A stretch of DNA of 51,918 bases from an uncultured Prevotellaceae bacterium. Its GTDB lineage: Bacteria; Bacteroidota; Bacteroidia; Bacteroidales; Bacteroidaceae. How positions within the stretch are numbered: the stretch's first letter is position 1; each line of letters begins with the position of its first letter. The notes below the pieces were generated by a model that worked only from the letters and a program-made list of their open reading frames with translations, was not told the DNA's origin and ran no database searches. Shown in pieces: positions 1 through 7,053 of the stretch. A program made the translations under genes and the position numbers. Location: contig CALAEY010000108.1 of assembly GCA_937891085.1 (NCBI GenBank), positions 1-51,918 on the forward strand. Reading direction: 5' to 3'.

Positions 1-69
1 ATTTTGGGCATCGAATCTACAATAGAAACCTATCGGCTGGTTGCGGATAATCATTTTAAACATTCATAA
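1..69 (+). CDS. 3' end of an unidentified gene
   Basis: Frame 1 is open from the first base and ends at TAA 67-69. It encodes about 22 residues, ending NHFKHS. No family can be recognised from so little sequence. It lies directly upstream of the PqqD-like gene with a short spacer rich in CATAATT, so the two may be cotranscribed. It could also be chance open sequence. Confidence 0.35.
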   Translation: MLGIESTIETYRLVADNHFKHS

Positions 70-76
70 TTCATAA

Positions 77-409
77 TTGGGAATTAGAGTGGACATAAGG
101 GAGACGATTCCTGTTAGGAGGTCGCATATCGTGACAGAACAGGGAGAGGATGGCTGCTTGGTGCTGGCCTATCCTCGCTTTCCATATCGCTGGCTCAATA
201 AGCTCTTCCCTATGCTTTCTACTTATATTCATGTGCCTCTTGAAAAGTATGGCTCAGAAATCTGGAATTCGATAGATGGTCATAGCACTGTGGACGAAAT
301 AGCAGAGCGCATCGCTAAGCAATTCCCTGAAGAGCAGGATATCAAAAATCGGGCAGTTACCTACATCCAGCAACTGCACAAAGATAAATTCATCTGGCTG
401 AAATATTAA
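77..409 (+). CDS. PqqD-like (RRE-fold) small protein
   Basis: The protein has about 110 residues and the pattern of PqqD-family proteins: a strand-rich start, then a central block containing EIWNSIDGHSTVDEIAE and a C-terminal helix ending in IQQLHKDKFIW. Known PqqD proteins bind precursor peptides and present them to radical-SAM enzymes. In Bacteroidetes, stand-alone PqqD-like proteins often have no known partner, and none is visible here. TTG at 77 is the most upstream start because an in-frame TAA precedes it; GTG at 89 is an equally plausible start. It is followed by a T-run and then a promoter for the next gene. Confidence 0.6.
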   Translation: MGIRVDIRETIPVRRSHIVTEQGEDGCLVLAYPRFPYRWLNKLFPMLSTYIHVPLEKYGSEIWNSIDGHSTVDEIAERIAKQFPEEQDIKNRAVTYIQQLHKDKFIWLKY

Positions 410-417
410 TTTTTTTT

Positions 418-449
418 TTTGCAACATTGTTGTTTTGTGGTTATCTTTG
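418..449 (+). promoter_or_regulatory. Bacteroidetes-type promoter of the NVEALA gene
   Basis: TTTG at 418-421 and TATCTTTG at 442-449 are separated by 20 bases. This matches the -33/-7 consensus (TTTG, TAnnTTTG) of the primary sigma factor in Bacteroidetes. The start codon at 477 lies about 27 bases downstream, leaving a short leader. Confidence 0.6.
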
Positions 450-476
450 CCTCAAAAATAACGAATTGTAACTATT

Positions 477-758
477 ATGAAGAAGATTATTGTAATTTCA
501 TTTTTGGTCTTTTGGGCTTCAGTAAGTTTTTGGGGAACTGCAAAGAATAATAAGCGTTATGTTTATAGTGTTGTAAACGCAAATGTGGAAGCATTGGCAT
601 CGTTGCCCATGTTATCTTTGGAATGTGATAATTATAGTTTAGTCATTATATGCCATAAGTATTGCAGTAAATGTGGAACAGATTGGGTGGCAAATGGAGG
701 AACGGGTAATGCTGGAGATTTTTATGGTACTTGCACATGTGGAAAAGAATACAACTAA
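477..758 (+). CDS. NVEALA family small secreted protein
   Basis: The 93-residue protein has an N-terminal hydrophobic signal segment (residues 4-22) and the name-giving motif VNANVEALAS at about residues 33-42. A cysteine-rich C-terminal half follows, with CHKYCSKC and TCTC. The function of the family is unknown; members are short exported peptides found only in Bacteroidetes and usually sit beside beta-propeller lipoproteins of the BF3164/TolB-like type. That is the arrangement here: the last 22 bases overlap the next gene, so translation is probably coupled. The cysteines suggest disulphides or metal binding, but this is not demonstrated. Confidence 0.75.
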   Translation: MKKIIVISFLVFWASVSFWGTAKNNKRYVYSVVNANVEALASLPMLSLECDNYSLVIICHKYCSKCGTDWVANGGTGNAGDFYGTCTCGKEYN

Positions 759-1768
759 TATTGCTCACAGGATGTTTATTAGTGTCTTGCGCTAAACATA
801 AAGACTACGAAGAACCAGTCTTTAAGACATCCTATTCACTAGAAAGTGAGATTATTGCTTCGGGAGATAGCTTAATGACACGCTATGTCTATGGCTTGTA
901 TGTTGATAATCAATATGCCTATATTTTAGCTTTGAGTGAAGATTATTGGCTGCAGGTACGTGATAAAGAGACAGGGGCTTTAATTTGTCGTGGCGTTCAT
1001 AGTGGGCAAGGACCAGGTGAAGTTATTTTTGGATACCAATTGCGATATAATGCTGTTGATGATGCCTTAGAGATTTTTGACAAGCACCAGTATAAAGTGG
1101 TATCTTATAAAATGAATACAGCCTCGAAGAGCCTTGACCTGATAAGAGAGAATTATTTCACGGATTATGATGGCGTGGTAAGGAATGCTTATCATTTATC
1201 CGAGAATCAATGGCTGGTAGAAGGGCAACTTTCCACAAAAGAAAGCGGACGTTACTTGTTGTGGGATGGTAAGGATGTAACTGCAGAATATAGCCAGCAT
1301 ATTACGGAAACAGATGACTATCTGAAAGACATGCTGATTGAGGTTACGTCTAAGGTCTCAATATCTCCAAAAGGGGATAGATTGGCTATAGGTACTGTTT
1401 ATGGGGGAATCTTAGAACTTTTTTCTATAGGCAGTGATATTAAGCGCGTGGGTAGGGGCATTTTTTATGAGCCTAAGGTTGATTTGGTGGATGGTAATAT
1501 GCGTCCAAGAGATGATACGGTTTTTGGCTTTGCTGATATAGAAGCAACAAATGATGAAGTGTACGCAGTATTAATGGGAACTACCGATCCTAATAAATAT
1601 GACGTAATTTGCACCTTTGGCTGGAATGCGCAAGGGAAAATTCGATATCAAGCAGATTGTCAAGTCTTTAAATTAGCGAACATACCAGTTGTCGAAGGGA
1701 TATTATATGCCATCTCAATATCGGAAGATGATTTTAATCTTGTTAAAATGAAATTACCTTCCTCCTAA
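737..1768 (+). CDS. TolB-like six-bladed beta-propeller lipoprotein (BF3164-type)
   Basis: From ATG 737 the protein has 343 residues and starts with a lipoprotein signal, LLTGCLLVSCAKH, whose lipobox is LVSC. The body contains repeated strand-rich segments typical of a beta-propeller, including a conserved SGQGPGEV-type turn near residue 90. The family pairs with NVEALA peptides in Bacteroidetes, and the substrate is unknown. An in-frame TTG at 731 is possible, but ATG 737 gives a compact signal peptide. The gene starts inside the NVEALA gene in another frame and converges with the DUF4831 gene across a 46-base spacer. Confidence 0.7.
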   Translation: MWKRIQLILLTGCLLVSCAKHKDYEEPVFKTSYSLESEIIASGDSLMTRYVYGLYVDNQYAYILALSEDYWLQVRDKETGALICRGVHSGQGPGEVIFGYQLRYNAVDDALEIFDKHQYKVVSYKMNTASKSLDLIRENYFTDYDGVVRNAYHLSENQWLVEGQLSTKESGRYLLWDGKDVTAEYSQHITETDDYLKDMLIEVTSKVSISPKGDRLAIGTVYGGILELFSIGSDIKRVGRGIFYEPKVDLVDGNMRPRDDTVFGFADIEATNDEVYAVLMGTTDPNKYDVICTFGWNAQGKIRYQADCQVFKLANIPVVEGILYAISISEDDFNLVKMKLPSS

Positions 1769-1782
1769 CTCTAAGTTCTAAT

Positions 1783-1810
1783 CTCTAAACTCTAAACTCT
1801 AAACTCTAAA
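1783..1810 (+). repeat. Short tandem repeat CTCTAAA x4 between convergent genes
   Basis: Four exact copies of the 7-base unit CTCTAAA lie between two convergent genes, preceded by degenerate copies from about 1768. Similar low-complexity spacers occur elsewhere in this window (4013-4045, 11682-11736, 12908-12935). I see no hairpin, so a terminator role is not supported. Confidence 0.6.
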
Positions 1811-1814
1811 CAAA

Positions 1815-2879
1815 TCACTCCCTATCCACTTTCACCAGTGCTCCAGTATCACCGTCAAAGAGTACGGTGGTAGTGGCATTCTTGTTGAAAAGTGAGGCAG
1901 CAAGGTATTCTACACTGCCCAACTGGGTGATGGGGAGCTCCTCCTTGAAGAGCTGTGACTGCTTGAAGGTCAGCGTCACTAAGGCTTTGCCAGGCACATT
2001 GTAGGCGATGCCCGTCAGTTCCTTCTTGTTCTTGGCTGCTTCCTCTGGCGATTGTGGGGTTATCAGGCCTTGATTGGCCACAGAGATATAGGCAGGTTCG
2101 CCTGCTAAGTCATCGCTCTCAAGGACACCCAACTTCTGCGAGAAGCGGAATGCTACCTTGTTGGCTGCCATCTCAGGGTCGATGCGGAAGGTGAATGTCT
2201 GGCTTTCAGTAGTGGTGACACCTGTGAACAGCTCTGTCAGCACTTCCTCCTGCAAGTTTAGATTGTCCAGCATAATCTGGAGCTGGGCACCATCTTTGGG
2301 CAGATTGTCAGCCTCACCACGCACCAGCGTGTTCTTGCTGTCACGGATGTTGTAGATCTCCTGTGCCACCAACTCGGCCATCTTAGCTGTAGAACTGGCT
2401 TCAAGGATTTCCTCCGTGAAGAAACTGCGGGCATCGGGCTTGGCTTTCTGCGGAGCAGCTGCAGAGCCTGTCGTCTCTGCTCTCTTTCCGCTGAAAGGCA
2501 GGTTGATGGAGTAGATGGTACCCTCTGCTGTGAGTTCCATGAGCGGAGCCACCGTCTTATCCTTCAACTCTACGAAGTAAACTTTCTCCTTATCTGCCAC
2601 GCCAATGCTGTGTACAGAGGCCTCTTCGAGTGTCCAGTATTCAGATGCCTGCGTCTGTACATCGCTCATGTGTAGGTAGAGGTCGGCATACTTGCAGAAC
2701 TCTCCAGGCTTGAACGTATGCTTGGTGGCTGCGACCTGGATTTCCAGTTGCGACTTTGGCAGCATGTAGGTCACTCCATATTTCTTGCCATACATCATAC
2801 CGGCAGTGACGGCAGTCTGAGCCTGCATGGTGGCTGTCAGCATCAGGCCGCCCAGTGTGGCGATAAGTAGCTTTTTCAT
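1815..2879 (-). CDS. DUF4831 family exported protein
   Basis: The 354-residue protein begins with a signal peptide (MKKLLIATLGGLMLTATMQAQ, cleavage after about residue 20). The rest is soluble, with an internal region enriched in Ala, Lys and Glu around residues 140-200. The layout and motifs such as YGVTYMLPKSQLEI fit the Bacteroidetes-specific DUF4831 family, whose function is unknown. It is the last gene of a leftward run after the lactonase gene (24-base spacing), so it is probably cotranscribed with it. A periplasmic location is inferred. Confidence 0.7.
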   Translation of the reverse strand: MKKLLIATLGGLMLTATMQAQTAVTAGMMYGKKYGVTYMLPKSQLEIQVAATKHTFKPGEFCKYADLYLHMSDVQTQASEYWTLEEASVHSIGVADKEKVYFVELKDKTVAPLMELTAEGTIYSINLPFSGKRAETTGSAAAPQKAKPDARSFFTEEILEASSTAKMAELVAQEIYNIRDSKNTLVRGEADNLPKDGAQLQIMLDNLNLQEEVLTELFTGVTTTESQTFTFRIDPEMAANKVAFRFSQKLGVLESDDLAGEPAYISVANQGLITPQSPEEAAKNKKELTGIAYNVPGKALVTLTFKQSQLFKEELPITQLGSVEYLAASLFNKNATTTVLFDGDTGALVKVDRE

Positions 2880-2903
2880 CTTCTTAGTGTCTTTAAATTA
2901 GTG

Positions 2904-4007
2904 TTACTTCACAAACTTCACGCATACCACTTGGCTGACGTGGATGTCTTGCTTGGTGTCTTTCAGCAAACCTGTTTTAGGATTGATTTCATATACTTGT
3001 ATCACATCGCTGTCACGACAAGCGCAAAGCAGGTACTTGCCATTAGGGGTGATGTTGAAGTTACGTGGATGAATGCCAGTCAGTTGGTAGCCCACCTTGG
3101 TCAGTGTGCCGTCAGCAACCACAGAGAAGATAGAGATACCGTCTTCCTTAAGGCGATGACTGGCATAGAGGAACTTCCCACTAGGACTGAGGTGGATGTC
3201 TGCCCCACCACGGGCGCCAGCGTCACTGCCATTGATCACCTGCTTAGGCGTCAGTCGGCCATCGGCATAGTCCATCACGGTGATGTCATCCGAAAGCTCG
3301 CCCACCACATAGGCATGCGTTCCATCGGCACTGAACTCAATATGACGAGGGCCATAGTCGGCATTCAGCGTAGTGACCACCTCGCTCTCAGTAGGACGCA
3401 GAGCATTGGCAGAAAGATCGAAGCGGATGATGCGATCAGCACTGAAATCAGTAGCAAAGATATACTTCCCGTCAGGACTGAAATACGTGCAGTGCACATG
3501 AGGTGTCTCTTGGCGAGTGAGGTCTGGTCCGCCAGTCGTACCACAGAACACCGTATCTGCAGGCAGCAGGGAACCATCAGCAGCTATGGGGAACACCGTC
3601 ATGGAACCACCTGTATAGTTGGCCGTCACAACCATCTTTCCATTAGTGCCGATATAGCAAGGATCCTCGCCAAACGTCAGTTGCGTATTGAGATACGTCA
3701 GCTTTCCTATTCCCCTTTCATAGCGATAGGCATTCAGCGCAGCAGTGGTGTCGGAAGTTTCCGTCACGGCATACACCAATGACCCGTCAGCCGAAGGAAT
3801 CACGTATGACGGATTCACTACCTTGGCAGAGTCGAGTAGGGTAGCCTTGCCATTCGCTTGATCGAAGCGGAAAGTATAGATGCCCTCACTGCCCTTGCCA
3901 GTATATGTTCCCACCAGCATGTCCAGTTCGTCAGGCACATGGCTTGCTGGCTGGCAAGCCATCATGCCCAGACACAAGATCCCTGCAAAGAAAAGTTTCC
4001 ACCTCAT
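2904..4007 (-). CDS. Lactonase-family (7-bladed beta-propeller) lipoprotein
   Basis: The 367-residue protein begins with a lipoprotein signal ending LGMMACQPAS (lipobox MMAC). Propeller blades are visible as repeated stretches such as LVGTYTGKGSEGIYTFRFD at the start, HVHCTYFSPDGKYIFATD in the middle and HPRNFNITPNGKYLL near the end. These are hallmarks of the PF10282 lactonase family, related to cytoplasmic 6-phosphogluconolactonase (Pgl). Because this copy is exported, a role in the pentose phosphate pathway is unlikely; it may act on another lactone or simply be a propeller scaffold. It lies 13 bases downstream of the threonine aldolase gene, on the same strand. Confidence 0.85.
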   Translation of the reverse strand: MRWKLFFAGILCLGMMACQPASHVPDELDMLVGTYTGKGSEGIYTFRFDQANGKATLLDSAKVVNPSYVIPSADGSLVYAVTETSDTTAALNAYRYERGIGKLTYLNTQLTFGEDPCYIGTNGKMVVTANYTGGSMTVFPIAADGSLLPADTVFCGTTGGPDLTRQETPHVHCTYFSPDGKYIFATDFSADRIIRFDLSANALRPTESEVVTTLNADYGPRHIEFSADGTHAYVVGELSDDITVMDYADGRLTPKQVINGSDAGARGGADIHLSPSGKFLYASHRLKEDGISIFSVVADGTLTKVGYQLTGIHPRNFNITPNGKYLLCACRDSDVIQVYEINPKTGLLKDTKQDIHVSQVVCVKFVK

Positions 4008-4020
4008 AATTATATAATGT

Positions 4021-5058
4021 TTAATGTTTAATGTTCAATGTTTTAATGTCCTCCACCAGCTTATCCACTTTCTCCTCTTCCGTGTTCCATGCACAAACGA
4101 AGCGGAAAGCATCCTTCTCCTCATCTACTGGTCCCCAGTACTCGAAGCCCCACTTCTGGCTCAATGCCTCCTGCTGCGCATGCGTCAGGATAGGGAATAC
4201 TTGGTTGGTATGAGAGTCTGTCAGCATAGGGAAGCCATTCTCCTTGAAAGCCGTAGCAATCTTCTTCGCCATCTTGTTGGCATGACGTGCCAGATTCCAA
4301 TACAAATCCTCCTTGAACAGCTCGTAGAACTGCAAGCCCAGGATCCAACCCTTAGCTAATAATGCTCCACGCTGCTTCATCACCATGTCGTAATCCTCAC
4401 CCAGTTTAGGGTCATTGAAGATGACAGCCTCACCCATCAGTGCCCCGTTCTTGGTACCACCGATGTAGAACACATCAGTCAGTTCTGCAAAGTCGTGCAG
4501 CGTCAGATCGTTACCTTCAGCTGTGAGGGCGCTGCCCATACGGGCACCGTCGCAGAAGAAATACAGGTTGTGCTTCTTGCAAAAGTCGTGCAGAGCCTTC
4601 AGTTCAGCGCGTGTATAGATGGTTCCAATCTCCGTTGAATCAGAGATATAAACCAGTTTCGGCTTCACCACATGTGGGCGCTCCTTATATTGCATCAATA
4701 CCTTCTCCACGTGGGTAGGCGTAAGCTTTCCGTCAGGTGTGTCGATGGTGATCACACGGTGTCCAGTAGCTTCAATAGCCCCCGTCTCGTGTACGAAGAT
4801 ATGTCCTGTATTGGCGCAGACAGCCGCCTCTGCCGATTTCAGCAGGGAGCTTATCACACTCATGTTGGCCTGTGTACCGCCCACTACGAAGAAAACCCTT
4901 GCCCAAGGGTTGCCTATCTTGATGCGGAGCAGATGACGGGCACTCTTACAAATCTCATCAAATCCATAGCCAATGTGTTGGTCGAGGTTAATCTCTGACA
5001 TGCGCTTCATGATATTAGGATGCGCAATCACTGAATAGTCGTTTACAAATCCGTACAT
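4021..5058 (-). CDS. Threonine aldolase family PLP enzyme
   Basis: From the ATG at 5058 the protein has 345 residues. It shows the fold-type I PLP signature of low-specificity threonine aldolases: GGTQANMSVI (about residues 60-69), the ring-stacking His in FVHETGAIEATGH (about 90), the Asp of FFCDGARMGSAL (170) and the Schiff-base Lys in YIGGTKNGALMGE (203). Known members split L-threonine or L-allo-threonine into glycine and acetaldehyde. A start at 5094 is possible in frame but would lie upstream of the predicted transcription start. It heads a leftward run with the lactonase and DUF4831 genes and is divergent from ssrA. Confidence 0.87.
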   Translation of the reverse strand: MYGFVNDYSVIAHPNIMKRMSEINLDQHIGYGFDEICKSARHLLRIKIGNPWARVFFVVGGTQANMSVISSLLKSAEAAVCANTGHIFVHETGAIEATGHRVITIDTPDGKLTPTHVEKVLMQYKERPHVVKPKLVYISDSTEIGTIYTRAELKALHDFCKKHNLYFFCDGARMGSALTAEGNDLTLHDFAELTDVFYIGGTKNGALMGEAVIFNDPKLGEDYDMVMKQRGALLAKGWILGLQFYELFKEDLYWNLARHANKMAKKIATAFKENGFPMLTDSHTNQVFPILTHAQQEALSQKWGFEYWGPVDEEKDAFRFVCAWNTEEEKVDKLVEDIKTLNIKH

Positions 5059-5083
5059 AGTTAAAGAATAATTATTTTGAGGA

Positions 5084-5091
5084 CAAAGATA
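5084..5091 (-). promoter_or_regulatory. -7 element of the threonine aldolase run
   Basis: On the reverse strand this reads TATCTTTG, matching TAnnTTTG. It puts the transcript start near 5078, upstream of the ATG at 5058. I see no clear -33 TTTG at the expected distance, so confidence is moderate. Confidence 0.45.
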
Positions 5092-5111
5092 CATTTTTTA
5101 TTGAAAAGTAG

Positions 5112-5119
5112 TATATTTG
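5112..5119 (+). promoter_or_regulatory. -7 element of ssrA
   Basis: TATATTTG lies 22 bases before the mature 5' end of tmRNA, so a short precursor would be trimmed by RNase P. The -33 box is not obvious. The element is back to back with the reverse-strand element at 5084-5091. Confidence 0.5.
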
Positions 5120-5141
5120 CAGTCGAAAATCTGTTTCTACT

Positions 5142-5539
5142 GGGGTTGTTTGGTTTTGACAGCGGGTAGAAGGGATGTGTAAGCATGCAGTGCATCGTGT
5201 GATTGGCACTTAAATCTCAGTCCTCAAAAAATTAATTGGCGAGAATAACTACGCTCTTGCTGCTTGATCGAAGTTCAGTAAATCGAGCTTAATCCCGGCA
5301 CAAGGTGCTGGGACAAGACATCACTCAGGAACTCTTGCTCCGAAGTAGCCTGATCAAGTGGTGCAGTCAAATCGGGGATAGTCTCCACGGGCCTTGACGT
5401 GTAGATGAAATTTTAAAGGATAAGGCGTGGATTGGCTGTCTTGGGTCTGTCTGCGCTCGAAAACCAAACCAAGAATAAGCATGTAGAAAGCTCATTTGTT
5501 CCTCGTTTGGACGCGGGTTCGACTCCCGCCAGCTCCACC
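5142..5539 (+). ncRNA. ssrA: tmRNA (transfer-messenger RNA)
   Basis: The 5' end GGGGTTG pairs with the 3' CAGCTCC to make a 7-bp tRNA-like acceptor stem. The 3' region contains the T-arm GGACGCGGGTTCGACTCCCG and ends CCAGCTCCACC; the last A of CCA is not encoded. The tag reading frame lies at 5238-5267. The length, about 398 nt, is normal for one-piece tmRNA. It rescues stalled ribosomes together with SmpB by adding a degradation tag. A Rho-independent terminator follows. Confidence 0.96.
5238..5267 (+). other. tmRNA tag-peptide reading frame
   Basis: Translation resumes at GGC and reads GENNYALAA followed by TGA at 5265-5267. The LAA ending is the usual signal for ClpXP-type proteases. A GENN-type start is typical of Bacteroidetes tmRNA tags. 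Confidence 0.93.
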
Positions 5540-5544
5540 TATAG

Positions 5545-5580
5545 AAGGGAGGCATCTGGTTTCAGGTGTCTCCCTTTATG
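5545..5580 (+). terminator. Terminator of ssrA
   Basis: AAGGGAGGCATCTG pairs with CAGGTGTCTCCCTT around a GTTT loop, a stem of about 14 bp with wobble pairs. It is followed by TTATG. Its place right after tmRNA supports the call. Confidence 0.7.
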
Positions 5581-5634
5581 TTGCCTATAAGTCTTTTTTA
5601 ACATTCAGCACCCTTGCATTTCTGCCCCAAAATG

Positions 5635-5665
5635 TTTGCATTCAGAAAATAAGATTGTACTTTTG
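5635..5665 (+). promoter_or_regulatory. Promoter of the GH53 gene
   Basis: TTTG at 5635-5638 and TACTTTTG at 5658-5665 are separated by 19 bases, matching the Bacteroidetes consensus. The start codon at 5701 follows by about 35 bases. Confidence 0.6.
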
Positions 5666-5700
5666 TGGGTTATGAAACCTTAAATAAAAAGATATTATCA

Positions 5701-6834
5701 ATGAAGAGTTTAGTGTATTTTCTTTCTGCAGCGATGCTGACTTTGGGACTGAGTGCGTGTGGTGGCGATTCAGATTCGCCTACTAATAAACCTGTTGACC
5801 CTCAGCCTACACCACAGAAACCAGAGACTCAACCTACGGAAGAAACCAAAACCTTCGTGGCAGGTGCCGATATCAGTTGGGTGACCGAGCAGGAGGCCGA
5901 TGGCGTGAAATTCTATAATGCAGCAGGGCAGGAGCGTGACTGCTTCGCCTTAATGAAAGAGATAGGTATGGACGCCGTGCGTCTGCGTGTGTGGGTAGAT
6001 CCACAAAGCTATGGCTATGGCGCTTGGAGCGACAAGGCCGATGTGGTGGCAAAGGCTGTGCGGGCTAAGAATGCAGGATTGGATGTGATGATCGACTTCC
6101 ACTACAGCGACTTCTTTGCAGACCCAGGCCGTCAGGAAACGCCTAAGGCATGGGAAGGCCTCTCTCTCGATGCATTGAAGCAGAAAGTGGCAGAGCATAC
6201 CAAGGATGTGCTCAGCGCACTGAAGGCCCAAGGGGTGACTCCAAAGTGGGTGCAAGTGGGCAATGAGACCAGAAACGGCATGATGTGGCCAACGGGACAG
6301 TTTTGGACAGACAGCGGAGATACGCCAAACGGTTGGAGCAACTATGTGGCACTGACCAATGCAGGATATGATGCTGTGAAGGCCGTGTTTGCAGAAGCTA
6401 TCGTCATCATCCATCTGAACAATGCATGGCAGGATGCCGATTGGTGGTTTAAGAAATACAAGGACCTGGGTGGCAAGATGGATATGATAGGTCTGTCGCA
6501 CTACCCACAGACAGAGGCAGATAAGACTTGGGCACAGATGAACCAGTTGGCTATCAGTCAGATTAAGACGCTGGCCAACAACTATAAAGTGAAGGTAATG
6601 GTGACGGAGGTTGGCGTGAAGTCTGCTAATGAAACAGAAGCAGCTAGGGTTCTTAAAGCATTCATGGATGAGGCTCGAAAGACGGAGCAGTGTGTTGGTG
6701 CGTTCTACTGGGAACCTCAGGTTTATGGTGAGTGGCGCCCCAGCTACTACGTACCTCTGGGATGGAATGCCTACGATCAAGGCGCCTTTACCTCTGAAGG
6801 TAGGCCAGCTCCATGTATGGATGCATTCAAATAA
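5701..6834 (+). CDS. GH53 arabinogalactan endo-beta-1,4-galactanase, lipoprotein
   Basis: From ATG 5701 the protein has 377 residues: a lipoprotein signal (LGLSACGGD), a Pro/Gln/Thr linker and one GH53 barrel. Family features are FVAGADISWV at the start of the barrel, VRLRVWVDP, IDFHYSDFFADPG, the acid/base Glu189 in VGNETRNGMMWP and the nucleophile Glu303 in MVTEVGV. GH53 enzymes cut beta-1,4-galactan internally. The lipid anchor suggests action at the cell surface. It has its own promoter and lies just upstream of the susC gene, so it is probably induced with it. GTG 5665 is in frame but overlaps the promoter. Confidence 0.92.
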   Translation: MKSLVYFLSAAMLTLGLSACGGDSDSPTNKPVDPQPTPQKPETQPTEETKTFVAGADISWVTEQEADGVKFYNAAGQERDCFALMKEIGMDAVRLRVWVDPQSYGYGAWSDKADVVAKAVRAKNAGLDVMIDFHYSDFFADPGRQETPKAWEGLSLDALKQKVAEHTKDVLSALKAQGVTPKWVQVGNETRNGMMWPTGQFWTDSGDTPNGWSNYVALTNAGYDAVKAVFAEAIVIIHLNNAWQDADWWFKKYKDLGGKMDMIGLSHYPQTEADKTWAQMNQLAISQIKTLANNYKVKVMVTEVGVKSANETEAARVLKAFMDEARKTEQCVGAFYWEPQVYGEWRPSYYVPLGWNAYDQGAFTSEGRPAPCMDAFK

Positions 6835-6942
6835 GGATCCCTAATATAATATAAGGTGTCATCTGGAAGTGGCATTTTGGGGCATAGATTTGACAAAATG
6901 CAATCGTTTGCGCCTATGCACTCTATTTTTAGGGGGTGAATG

Positions 6943-6974
6943 TTTGACAAAAAAGATAAAGATACGTACTTTTG
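6943..6974 (+). promoter_or_regulatory. Promoter of the susCDEF run
   Basis: TTTG at 6943-6946 and TACTTTTG at 6967-6974 are separated by 20 bases. The leader to ATG 7054 is about 73 nt. Confidence 0.65.
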
Positions 6975-7053
6975 ACGCAAATTGACGAAGTAGGGATACT
7001 TCTTGATACTAAGAGAGAAACATTTAAATAGAAACATTAAATCTGATAAATGC

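Noticed and set aside
2901..3782. Long forward ORF of 293 residues antisense to the lactonase gene
   Set aside because: The reverse frame has a lipobox and clear propeller repeats; the forward frame has His/Arg-rich, family-less content.
4121..4998. Several short ORFs on both strands in the threonine aldolase gene
   Set aside because: The reverse frame has every PLP-enzyme motif in order; the rest are shadows.
5367..5555. Reverse-strand ORF with a WRESNPRP phrase over the tmRNA
   Set aside because: It is the translated antisense of the tRNA-like 3' end of tmRNA, a common false ORF.
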